Source of the DNA: an uncultured Pseudomonadota bacterium
Lineage (GTDB): Bacteria > Pseudomonadota > Gammaproteobacteria > Burkholderiales > Eutrophovitaceae
Direction of reading: 5' to 3'
DNA length: 37,994 nt
Assembly: GCA_937983055.1 (NCBI GenBank)
Contig: CALJLA010000197.1
Location: 1-37,994, forward strand
The translations under genes were made by a program, and so were the position numbers. Shown in pieces: positions 24,656-32,226 of the stretch; position 1 is the stretch's first letter, and every line of letters starts with the position of its first letter. The notes beneath the pieces were generated by a model. It did no database searches, was not told where the DNA came from, and worked only from the letters and a program-made list of their open reading frames with translations.

Positions 24656-25309
24656 ATGAATCTGATTCTTTCCTTTCTAACGAAAGGAAGCGATGAGCCC
24701 GGGATGAGCGATAACGTTATCTTCTACATCGAAATGTGCCAACGGGAAGGTACAAGCCTCCAGGCGGGCATGAATTTTGGACTTGGAGGCAATCACTCAG
24801 TAATTCTAATGTCGCTTAGAGCCAACGCTCCTTATAGAGATCGATTAGAAGACGGTGGAACCACACTCGTTTACGAAGGACATGATCACCCAAAGGGCGC
24901 TGCTTGTCCCAACCCAAAGGTCGTAGATCAGCCGGAGCGCGTGCGCGTTTACGAAAAAATACGGACGGGGATCTGGTCCTATAACGGCATCTTTCACCTA
25001 GTTGATTCATGGAAGGAGAAAGATGACTTTCGCACCGTGTTTAAGTTCAAGCTCGTGGCCGTCGAGGGAGACGAGGATTTTGCGGTGCCGCCTCAACGTA
25101 ATGTGCAACGTCGGCGAGTAATACCATCATCTGTAAAGCTAGCAGTTTGGGAACGCGACGGGGGAAGATGCACGATCTGTGGCGCGACAGATGAATTGCA
25201 TTTCGATCACGACCTGCCGTGGTCTAAAGGTGGAACCTCCATTTCGGAAGAGAACGTTCAGCTGCTTTGCGCCAGGCATAACTTGGGGAAACGTGATCAG
25301 ATCATATGA
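24656..25309 (+). CDS. SRA-HNH protein, probable modification-dependent (type IV) restriction endonuclease
   Basis: The 217-residue product joins an SRA/YDG-type domain (about residues 30-135) to a C-terminal HNH nuclease (about 165-215). SRA hallmarks are TSLQAGMNFGLGGNHSVIL, the later TTLVYEGHD, and WSYNGIFHLVDSWKE. SRA domains flip out 5-methyl- or hydroxymethylcytosine. The HNH part has CTIC, FDHDLPWSKGG, the central Asn of EENVQLLC and CARH. This architecture is known from McrA-like type IV enzymes such as ScoMcrA and TagI, which cut modified DNA. The base composition is close to half GC, far below its neighbours, and codon use differs; recent acquisition is likely. No methyltransferase lies beside it, as expected for type IV. 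The start may be the ATG at 24656 or, better spaced, 24704. Confidence 0.85.
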   Translation: MNLILSFLTKGSDEPGMSDNVIFYIEMCQREGTSLQAGMNFGLGGNHSVILMSLRANAPYRDRLEDGGTTLVYEGHDHPKGAACPNPKVVDQPERVRVYEKIRTGIWSYNGIFHLVDSWKEKDDFRTVFKFKLVAVEGDEDFAVPPQRNVQRRRVIPSSVKLAVWERDGGRCTICGATDELHFDHDLPWSKGGTSISEENVQLLCARHNLGKRDQII

Positions 25310-25435
25310 GAATCAATGTTGGGCCGGGTGCAGCCGACGGATAGCTGGTCTGAGCAATAGGGAACAAGGGGGGGCGAAGGAAGGGGGCAGTGTGGAACTC
25401 TGTAAGAAGCAGTAGACAGAGTCCTATGCCCTGAG

Positions 25436-25831
25436 CTACGACGACCGAGAGTAGTAGGCGTCGTAGCTTTGGCGAATCGCCGCGTCGCTTAATTCGACCG
25501 GTGCTCCCTCAACCGCGCCGAAGTGGCTGTGCAGCAAAGACGCCAGGCGGTCTATCCGGTCGAAGATGGTGCCGCCTCGCGCGTCGGCTTCTCCCTTCAG
25601 TCGCTCGCCTTCGGGGGTAAGGGAGAAGGTGGCGTCATTACAGGACACCAGTCCGGCTCCAGCGAGCGCAGAGAGGCCGATGCGGAGTTCTTCGCCGGTT
25701 GGAGCGCTTCGGTTCATCCCGTCTTCCGCTGCGAAGATGCCTTCGAGCGAGCGGTTCCCGTAATGCCGCTGGGCGTAGGCAATGGAATAGAGGAGCCGGG
25801 CGTCGGCCTTGGAGAGGTGACGTTCAGGCAT
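25436..25831 (-). CDS. Hypothetical protein with possible winged-helix region
   Basis: I do not recognise this 131-residue protein. It is soluble and mostly helical. The part TGEELRIGLSALAGAGLVSC followed by ATFSLTPEGERLKG resembles the recognition helix and wing of small winged-helix proteins. The C-terminus (DAAIRQSYDAYYSRSS) is polar. The ATG at 25831 was taken because the frame upstream to 25906 does not look coding; no strong ribosome site supports either. It is convergent with the SRA-HNH gene. A 7-bp inverted repeat between them (25397-25403 with 25416-25422) might end transcription. It is a single gene with no operon partner. Confidence 0.55.
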   Translation of the reverse strand: MPERHLSKADARLLYSIAYAQRHYGNRSLEGIFAAEDGMNRSAPTGEELRIGLSALAGAGLVSCNDATFSLTPEGERLKGEADARGGTIFDRIDRLASLLHSHFGAVEGAPVELSDAAIRQSYDAYYSRSS

Positions 25832-26184
25832 CGCGCAAGTGAGGCAGATAACAGAGCTGTACAAGAACCATCGCCCAATACTGCTCCGGTGATGCGCTTG
25901 GGGCAAGAATGCGGCCTCCAGGGGTGGACTTCTCGCGGGCAGGTCGGCACGGCTGCATATCCTCAGCGATAAATATCGCTGATTGATTCATTGCCCTCCG
26001 AACGATTCCGTTTGGCAGCGCACGGATTCTTCGTCGGGGGCTGGCTTGCTCATGCCAAAGGAATCCCGCTTATACTGCCCGGGGCCTGAAATACGACGAA
26101 CGGTCCAGTTACTGGAGACTGGCTGACGCCGTAGGCTCACGGCGCATAAATGGTCTTGGAAGCGACGGGCCTGGGGATGGGGGG
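25832..26184. other. 353-base intergenic region with a candidate apbE promoter
   Basis: No gene is supported. TTGCTC at 26046-26051 and TATACT at 26071-26076 resemble -35 and -10 boxes on the + strand, but the spacing of 19 is long. This would drive the apbE-nosR-like pair starting at 26185. Nothing else was recognised. Confidence 0.35.
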
Positions 26185-27195
26185 ATGAGGCGTCGCACGT
26201 TCATCACGTTGCTGGCAGCGGGCTCTGTCGCGGCATGCGCTCGCCCGGCTCACGCGACGATCCGCGGTCTCACAATGGGCACGACTTACGCCGTGGAGTT
26301 GGCCGCGCCGATCGACGAGGCCATGCGGGCGCGGCTCGCGCAGCTGATCGAGGCCGAGCTGGCCGCGATCAATCGGGCAATGTCTACCTACGACGTACGG
26401 TCGGAGCTGTCGCAGTTCAATCACCGGCAGGATCCCGGCTGGACGCCTGCGTCGCGCGGCCTGCTCGAAGTGCTCGACAGCGCCTCGCGCATCAGCGATG
26501 CGACCCAGGGTGCGTTCGATGTTACGGTCGGGCCGCTGGTCGATCTCTGGGGGTTCGGTCCGCATTACGGCACCCGACGGATTCCGGATGACGCAGCCAT
26601 CGCGCGGGTTCGCGAAAGCGTTGGCTACCGGCACGTGCAAACCGATCCATCCGCCGGTGCGATTCGAAAGGCGCAACCTCGCACCCAGGTCGACTTGAGC
26701 GCGATTGCCAAGGGGTACGGTGTCGATCGCGTGGCCATGATCCTGGAGCGCCAGGGGTTTGGCGATTACCTGGTGTAGATCGGTGGCGAGTTCCGGGCCC
26801 GGGGCGCTACGGCTTCGGGAAGACCCTGGCGGGTCGCCATCGAGCGCCCGGTAGAGGGGCGGCGCGTGCTGGGAGAGATCGTCATCCTCGGGAACCGTGC
26901 GATTGCCACCTCCGGCACCACCCGGGATTTCTTCGAGCAGGACGGGCGGCACTACTCGCACACGATCGATCCCGCGACGGGGCGGCCCGTCGAGCATCCG
27001 CCGATGGCGGTGAGCGTGGTTGCCGACACGGCCATGGCAGCCGACGGGTGGGCAACGGGGCTGCTGGTCCTCGGACCGGAGCGAGGCTACTCGCTGGCGC
27101 AGGCGAACGGCCTCGCGGCGTTGCTGGTGACGGCTTCCGGCCCTGCATTCGATGTCCGTGTCACCGACGCGCTCCGTGCGCACCTCGCGGGCTAG
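26185..27195 (+). pseudogene. apbE: FAD:protein FMN transferase (ApbE), interrupted by an in-frame TAG
   Basis: ApbE attaches FMN covalently to Thr or Ser of target proteins in the periplasm. The frame encodes 336 residues but codon 198 (26776-26778) is TAG. Both halves are in the same frame and both are well conserved. Before the stop are a lipoprotein/Tat-like start (MRRRTFITLLAAGSVAAC) and DLSAIAKGYGVDRVA. After it come IGGE, HTIDPATGRP and ADGWATGLLVLG. The residue expected there is Glu or Gln, one base from TAG. So it is a nonsense mutation or a sequencing error. The next gene carries an FMN-binding motif that ApbE would modify, and starts one base after the apbE stop. If the stop is real, the flavin transfer function is lost unless another ApbE exists. 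Confidence 0.85.
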
Positions 27196-27196
27196 C

Positions 27197-29410
27197 ATGG
27201 CGTTGTCGTCTGACCGACACGATGCGCCGGGGCACGTGCAGGCCGTGCGTCCGGTGAGTCTCACCCCGCGCGCAGTCTCTTCCGCGACGGGACCGGCGCG
27301 AGCCGCACCTTGGTCCCGCGAGCCGAAAGTGCCGGCGAGGCTTTTCCCCGCGGGTGCCCTCTGGGTGCTCGGCTTGCTGATCTGTCTGGCGCTCTTCGGT
27401 CTGCCCGAAAATGCAGGTGCGCAGGACCAGCCCGACTGGTTGAAGAAAGACACGATCGCTCGCCTGTTTCCGGAGGCGGCCTACACCGGCCCGCTGTCTG
27501 GAGAGCCGCCGGCGATTCCGGTTTACGGCGCCGGGCGCCCGATCGGCTTTCTGTTCTCCACCGATGATCTGACCGATGTCGTCGGCTTTTCCGGTGCGCC
27601 GTTCGACTTCGTGGTCGGGCTGGACCTGAACGGGAAGATCGTTGGCGTCGTCCTCGTCGAACATGCCGAGCCGATCATCGACTACAGCTCGCTGAGCGCG
27701 CAGTTCGAGCGCTTCATGCGACAGTACGCCGGCCTCGACCTCGGCGGCCCGATATCGTTCTCCAGCGAGGATACGCCGGGCGCTGTCGACGGCATCAGTT
27801 CTGCCACCGTGAGCGCGCGGGCGTTTCATCACGCCATCGTTCAGAGCGCCCGCCTGGTGGCCCGCTCGCGTGGACTCGAAGTCGGCGCCGCGGCGTCCGC
27901 CATGGTGGATATCGCGAGCTTCGAACCCCTGACCTGGTCGCAGCTTGTCGCGGCGGGTGCGGTCGAGCGAATCCGCATTGACGGTGCCGGCAAGGCGGGC
28001 GCAGGCAGCCCGGATGCCTCGGTCGAGCTTTATGCGGCCGTGCTCAATCCCGCCTCGATCGGTCGCAATCTTCTCGGCGCCATGCGCTATGGCGCGTACG
28101 TGGCGCCCTACAGCCCGCAGGACCTGATCGTGCTGGTGATGGGGAAGGGCCCGTGGTCCTTCGTCGGTACCCGGGTGTTCGATACCGGCACGTTCGACCG
28201 GGTCCGCATCGAGCAGGGCGCGCGCACGTTCGTGCTGGAGCGAAAGCTGGATCACTACCGGTATCTGCCGTTCGTCTCGGCGGCAGGGGCGCCTAAGTTC
28301 GACGAGGTCGGTCTTTTCCGGGTGCCGGCCGGGAGCGGCATAGACGTGCTCGCACCGTGGCAGCTGGTGGCAACTGTGGGCGACGGCGCCGGTGCCGGCG
28401 CGCGGGAATTCAATCTCGGCTACACCCTGCCTTCGCGGTTCATCCTGCCGCCGGCCGAGCCGACGGCCCAGGCGCCGCTCGAGGCCCCCTGGCGGGAAAG
28501 CTGGCGTGCGCAGGCGGACAATATCGTCGTGCTCGGCATCGCCCTGCTGGCGCTCGCGGCGCTGCTCACCGCGATGCACAGGCTGACGCGCCATGCGCGT
28601 CTCTATCAGGCGTTGCGGATTGGTTTTCTGCTCTTCACGCTGGTGTGGATCGGCTGGATCGCGGGGGCCCAGCTCAGCATCGTCAACCTGTTTGCGTGGC
28701 TGCAAGGATTTGTCGATGGCAACGGCCTGGCCGTGTTCCTCGCCGACCCGTTGCTGTGCGTGCTGCTGGCGTTCGTGGTCGTGAGCTTTATCGTCTGGGG
28801 TCGCGGCGTGTTCTGCGGCTGGCTGTGCCCGTTCGGCGCCCTGCAGGAACTACTGTCCAAGCTCGCCCGCGTCGTCGCAGTTCCCCAGTGGTCGCCGTCG
28901 TACCGGGCGCATCGCTTGTTGTGGCCCCTGAAGTACGTGTCGCTCGCGGTGCTGGGTGTCGCCGCCCTCTACGGACTGCAGACCATGGCGGTGGCGGCCG
29001 AGATCGAGCCGTTCAAGACCGTCATCTCGCTGAGAATGGACCGGGCCTGGCCTTTCGTGGTGTACGCGCTGGTGATTCTCGCCGCAGGCTTGCTGGTCGA
29101 ACGCGCGTTTTGCCGGTTTCTCTGCCCGCTGGGTGCGGCGATGGCGATCGGTGGCAAGCTGCGCCTGCGCAGGTTCACGCCGCTCAAGCGCCGCCCGGAA
29201 TGCGGCAGCCCCTGCCAGCTGTGCGCGAAGCGCTGCCCGATACAGGCCATCGAGCCGAGCGGCGCGATCAACATGGACGAATGCTTCTACTGCCTCGACT
29301 GCCAGGTCATTCACAACGATGCAACCGTCTGTCCGCCGCTGGTGAACGAGGCAAGGCGCAACCGCCGGCTTGCCGAAGCGGCGCCGATCATGACCCCCGC
29401 GGTCGAGTGA
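27197..29410 (+). CDS. NosR/NirI-like FMN-binding polyferredoxin membrane protein
   Basis: The 737-residue protein has the NosR layout. After one N-terminal helix (about 48-72) comes a periplasmic FMN-binding domain with DGISSATVSA, in which Thr204 is the expected covalent FMN site. There follow a C-terminal membrane part of about five to six helices with CGWLCPFGALQE and CRFLCPLGA, and a ferredoxin domain with CGSPCQLCAKRCP and CFYCLDCQ for two [4Fe-4S] clusters. NosR passes quinol electrons to N2O reductase; no nosZ or other nos gene is in the window, so its role here is open. The apbE gene directly upstream would supply FMN. The start is the first ATG after the apbE stop; the binding site is weak, so translation is probably coupled. 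Confidence 0.87.
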   Translation: MALSSDRHDAPGHVQAVRPVSLTPRAVSSATGPARAAPWSREPKVPARLFPAGALWVLGLLICLALFGLPENAGAQDQPDWLKKDTIARLFPEAAYTGPLSGEPPAIPVYGAGRPIGFLFSTDDLTDVVGFSGAPFDFVVGLDLNGKIVGVVLVEHAEPIIDYSSLSAQFERFMRQYAGLDLGGPISFSSEDTPGAVDGISSATVSARAFHHAIVQSARLVARSRGLEVGAAASAMVDIASFEPLTWSQLVAAGAVERIRIDGAGKAGAGSPDASVELYAAVLNPASIGRNLLGAMRYGAYVAPYSPQDLIVLVMGKGPWSFVGTRVFDTGTFDRVRIEQGARTFVLERKLDHYRYLPFVSAAGAPKFDEVGLFRVPAGSGIDVLAPWQLVATVGDGAGAGAREFNLGYTLPSRFILPPAEPTAQAPLEAPWRESWRAQADNIVVLGIALLALAALLTAMHRLTRHARLYQALRIGFLLFTLVWIGWIAGAQLSIVNLFAWLQGFVDGNGLAVFLADPLLCVLLAFVVVSFIVWGRGVFCGWLCPFGALQELLSKLARVVAVPQWSPSYRAHRLLWPLKYVSLAVLGVAALYGLQTMAVAAEIEPFKTVISLRMDRAWPFVVYALVILAAGLLVERAFCRFLCPLGAAMAIGGKLRLRRFTPLKRRPECGSPCQLCAKRCPIQAIEPSGAINMDECFYCLDCQVIHNDATVCPPLVNEARRNRRLAEAAPIMTPAVE

Positions 29411-29446
29411 CAACGGCAAGAATCACAGCATCGACTTCGGCATCAT

Positions 29447-29471
29447 ATCGGCTTCTAATAAGCAAGCCGAT
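29447..29471. terminator. Hairpin between the NosR-like gene and the receptor gene
   Basis: ATCGGCTT (29447-29454) pairs with AAGCCGAT (29464-29471) around a 9-base loop, 36 bases past the stop of the NosR-like gene. There is no T-run after it, so this is a weak terminator candidate at best. Confidence 0.3.
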
Positions 29472-29523
29472 GTTGCGCTAAGCGCCTTCGGCTCACGGAC
29501 CGGAAGGCGGAGAGGAGGGCGGA

Positions 29524-30498
29524 ATGAAGGCACAAAGGAGCCTCGTTGCGACCGGCCTTGCCCTGGCGTTGGCGCTGCCGTTCACGACAACGGCCCAGGA
29601 CAGGTTTCCGACCAGGACGATACAGCTGGTCGTACCTTTCTCCGCAGGAAGTCAGACCGATATCGTGGCGCGCGCGGTCGGCAGGAAGATGTCCGCACAT
29701 TGGGGCCGACCAGTGGTGGTGGTCAATCGTCCTGGCGGCGGCGGCATCGTAGCCGCCAGGGCGGTCGCCGGCGCCCGGCCGGACGGCTATACGCTCCTGG
29801 TTCACAGCGCTGCCTTCGCCGTAAGCGCGACGCTGTATTCCAAGCTCCCGTACGACACCGTTGCGGACTTTGCCCCGGTCTCACAAATGGCAATCGTGCC
29901 GCTTGTGCTGGTGGTCGCACCTTCGCTCAAAGTGAAGTCGGCAAACGAGTTCATCGCGCTCGCAAAACGCAGTCCGCAACCGCTCTTCTTTGGGTCGGCC
30001 GGCATCGGAAGCGGCACTCACCTGTGCGGAGAAAAATTCAGGTTTGCCGCTGGCATCAACGTCGTGCATGTCCCCTACAAGGGCACCCCGGAAGCACTCG
30101 TCGACACGATTGGCGGGCGTATACAGTTTCTGATGTCTCCCATAGAGCCGGCGCTGCCGCTCATCAAGGACGGGAAGCTATTGGCGCTGGCGGTTACTAC
30201 GGCGCAACGCTCGACCGTGCTGCCAAATGTGCCGACAGTCTCCGAAGCCGGGCTGGCGGGTTTCCAGTTCGAGGGGTCAGTTGGGGTCTGGGCTCCGGCC
30301 AGGACACCTGCGGCCATCCTCCACCAACTGTCCAACGAGATCGGCCGCATCGTGAATCTCCCGGACGTCAGGGAAAGCATGCTGAGCCGAGGTCTGGTGC
30401 CCAAGTCCAGCTCACCGGAGGAATTTGCGAAGTTCACGCGCGTCCAGATCGAAGAGTTCGGCAAGATCGTGAAAGCCTCCGGCGCGCGTGCCGAGTAA
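29524..30498 (+). CDS. Bug/TctC-family periplasmic solute-binding receptor
   Basis: This 324-residue secreted receptor binds a carboxylated or related small solute for a tripartite tricarboxylate-type carrier or for sensing. It has a signal peptide (SLVATGLALALALPFTTTAQ), then FPTRTIQLVVPFSAGSQTDI at the mature start. VVVVNRPGGGGIVAARAVA and the later VHVPYKGTPEALVDTIGG and DGKLLALAVTT are the classical Bug loops that hold the ligand carboxylate. Length matches the family. GAGGAGGGCGG precedes the ATG. No TctA/TctB membrane genes are nearby, which is common for the large Bug families of Burkholderiales. The tartrate-type dehydrogenase gene downstream hints at a hydroxy-acid ligand, but only weakly. 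Confidence 0.92.
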   Translation: MKAQRSLVATGLALALALPFTTTAQDRFPTRTIQLVVPFSAGSQTDIVARAVGRKMSAHWGRPVVVVNRPGGGGIVAARAVAGARPDGYTLLVHSAAFAVSATLYSKLPYDTVADFAPVSQMAIVPLVLVVAPSLKVKSANEFIALAKRSPQPLFFGSAGIGSGTHLCGEKFRFAAGINVVHVPYKGTPEALVDTIGGRIQFLMSPIEPALPLIKDGKLLALAVTTAQRSTVLPNVPTVSEAGLAGFQFEGSVGVWAPARTPAAILHQLSNEIGRIVNLPDVRESMLSRGLVPKSSSPEEFAKFTRVQIEEFGKIVKASGARAE

Positions 30499-30508
30499 GG
30501 CCAACCTG

Positions 30509-30540
30509 AGGCCGGCAGGGCCCTAGATCGCCGCCGCGAT
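30509..30540. repeat. Copy of the 3' end of the dehydrogenase gene at 32227 (direct repeat)
   Basis: These 32 bases are identical to 32213-32244, and weaker similarity continues to about 30564. The region covers the stop codon and last codons of the tartrate-type dehydrogenase gene (complement) and the GGCCGGC palindrome beyond it. The two copies bracket the TetR/DUF2306 gene pair. It is a remnant, not a gene. Confidence 0.8.
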
Positions 30541-30567
30541 CGCCTTGCCACGGTCTTCCGTCTCGGG

Positions 30568-31194
30568 TCAGCCGCCGGCCAGCAGCGTCTCGCGCAGCGT
30601 CGCGATGATCCGGTCGATCGCTTCCTTCGGCTTCCAGTGGGCCTCGACGACCAGGTGCTGCCAGGTGTCGACGTGCGTCAGGCTGAACATCCAGTCGGCC
30701 GCGGCGGCCGGAGTCCAGCCGGCCCGCAGGGCCCCGGCATCGTGAAGCGCGCGTGTCATCTGCAGGAAGCCGCCGCGCAGCTTCTTCATGCGGCTGTCCC
30801 ACGCGGCATGGGCGTCGAGGTCCCCGGCGTCGATTTCCGAGGCCAGCGCACGGGCCACGGGGAGCACCTGCGGCAGATACTCGAACCAGGCGCGGAGGTA
30901 GGGTTCGAAGGCCTCGCGCGGCGTCATTCTCTCTCTCGCACGCGCCATCCGGAGCACGACGGCGGACTGCGCATCGCGGTAGTCGACCATCGCCAGCAGC
31001 AATCCTGCGCGGCTGCCGAACAGCATGTACAGCGTCTGGCGTGACACCTCCGCCTCGCGCGCCAGGTCCACCAGCGAAATCGCCGCATTGCCTTGCGCGG
31101 CGATGCGCGCCCAGGCGAACTCGAGGATGCGGCTGCGCGTGTCCAGGGGCGGGGCCGCCGCCTGGGTGCGCCGGGGTCTGCTCGGCTTCGGCAT
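30568..31194 (-). CDS. TetR/AcrR-family transcriptional regulator
   Basis: This 208-residue repressor-type protein has an N-terminal helix-turn-helix (about residues 20-66; ISLVDLAREAEVSRQTLYML is the recognition part with the typical turn) and a helical ligand domain after it. The first 18 residues are Pro/Arg/Ala-rich. It is divergent from the DUF2306-like gene. The 88-base gap between them holds three similar 12-bp palindromes, so it probably represses both itself and its neighbour. The inducer is unknown. The two genes are bracketed by a direct repeat, which suggests that they moved in together. The start at 31194 has no strong ribosome site. Confidence 0.9.
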   Translation of the reverse strand: MPKPSRPRRTQAAAPPLDTRSRILEFAWARIAAQGNAAISLVDLAREAEVSRQTLYMLFGSRAGLLLAMVDYRDAQSAVVLRMARARERMTPREAFEPYLRAWFEYLPQVLPVARALASEIDAGDLDAHAAWDSRMKKLRGGFLQMTRALHDAGALRAGWTPAAAADWMFSLTHVDTWQHLVVEAHWKPKEAIDRIIATLRETLLAGG

Positions 31195-31203
31195 TTGGGT
31201 ACT

Positions 31204-31255
31204 TTACATCTGTAATGCCATGCGTTACTTTACACGTGTAACCTTACGCGTGTAA
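31204..31255. promoter_or_regulatory. Three related TetR-type operators in the divergent gap
   Basis: TTACATCTGTAA (31204-31215), TTACACGTGTAA (31230-31241, a perfect palindrome) and TTACGCGTGTAA (31244-31255) share TTAC-N4-GTAA. Centre distances are 26 and 14 bases. The set covers most of the gap between tetR and the DUF2306-like gene, consistent with two-sided repression by the TetR protein. Binding is inferred. Confidence 0.75.
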
Positions 31256-31282
31256 ACCCAAAAGCCGAAAGGAGCCATTCAC

Positions 31283-31999
31283 ATGGACCTCCATGAATTC
31301 GCGCGACTCGCGCACATCGCCGTCGGCACCGTCGTATTGGCTTCGTTCTGGGGCGCTGCGTGGGCGCCCAAGGGAAGCCTGCCGCACCGTCGCTTCGGCC
31401 GCGTCTATGTGCTGGCCATGGTTGCCTTGCTCGCTGCCACGCTCGTGTTGGCCACCGGCAGTGTGCTGGCCGGCGACCCGCGGCGTGCCGTCTTCAACGT
31501 CTACGTGTCGCTGATCTCGGTTGCCTCGGTATGGATGGCGTGGAGTTCGATTTCGCACCGTGACAACTTTGCGAGGTATCGAGGCTGGCCGTACAAGCTG
31601 ATCTGCCTGGCCCTCGGTGGCTACGGCCTGTTCCTGCTCACGCTGGTGCCGAAGATGGGCATTCCGGCGCGCATGGCGATGGTGAGCGCCTTCGCGGTGC
31701 TCGGGCTGTCGATCGCCGGCGTGATGGCGTGGCGCCTCGTGCGCGGCGCCGACCATACGCGCTGGTGGCTCAGCGAGCACCTCACGGCGATGAGCATCAA
31801 TTTCGCGGCGACCCATGCATCGTTCTCAATCCTCGCGCTGAGCACGATCTGGCCCGCGCTCAAGGACCCTTGGACACGCACCGCGATCCTGGTTGCGTGG
31901 ATGATCTCGGCGCTGGTGGTTCGGCTGTGGGCGGGGCGGCGCTTTCTGCGCGGTGCGCGGCAGCCCGTGCGCGCCGTCGGTGCCCCGGCGACAAGCTGA
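31283..31999 (+). CDS. DUF2306-like multi-pass membrane protein
   Basis: The 238-residue protein is an integral membrane protein with six or seven helices. It starts with ARLAHIAVGTVVLASFWGA, followed by the loop PKGSLPHRRFGRVYVLAM. These H and R residues (HIAVGT, PHRRFGR) and the later WWLSEHLTAM are characteristic of the DUF2306 family. The function of that family is unknown; histidines suggest possible metal or heme binding. AAAGGAG lies nine bases before the ATG. It is divergent from, and probably controlled by, the tetR gene. A role in stress or drug response would suit the TetR pairing but is only a guess. Confidence 0.75.
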   Translation: MDLHEFARLAHIAVGTVVLASFWGAAWAPKGSLPHRRFGRVYVLAMVALLAATLVLATGSVLAGDPRRAVFNVYVSLISVASVWMAWSSISHRDNFARYRGWPYKLICLALGGYGLFLLTLVPKMGIPARMAMVSAFAVLGLSIAGVMAWRLVRGADHTRWWLSEHLTAMSINFAATHASFSILALSTIWPALKDPWTRTAILVAWMISALVVRLWAGRRFLRGARQPVRAVGAPATS

Positions 32000-32160
32000 G
32001 CCTTTAGCCGCCCGACTCGAACCCCATCGTCCGGGGAAATCATGCGGCCGGGCGGGCATGACTGCCCGTCGAAAACGAACAACGGGGCGAATGCGTTATC
32101 CATCCGCCGCCGGATTTGCTGCGCCGGCACGAGTTCGCAAGTGCCGTTTGTTTGCCCCGG

Positions 32161-32220
32161 CTTTCTCTGCGCCCTCTGCGCCTCTGCGTTGAAAGCGCTT
32201 TGCGCCGGCCACAGGCCGGC
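32161..32220 (-). repeat. Intergenic repeat copy 5 (GC hairpin plus CAGAG units)
   Basis: Read on the - strand, GCCGGCC-TGT-GGCCGGC (32220-32204) is followed by CTTTCAACGCAGAGGCGCAG and further CAGAG units to about 32161. It has the same order as copies 1-3. It lies between the convergent DUF2306-like and dehydrogenase genes and touches the duplicated segment that recurs at 30509. Confidence 0.75.
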
Positions 32221-32226
32221 AGGGCC

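Noticed and set aside
27197..29410. Naming the polyferredoxin gene nosR of an N2O-reduction cluster
   Set aside because: No nosZ, nosD, nosF, nosY or nosL gene is visible, so only the NosR/NirI family level is supported.
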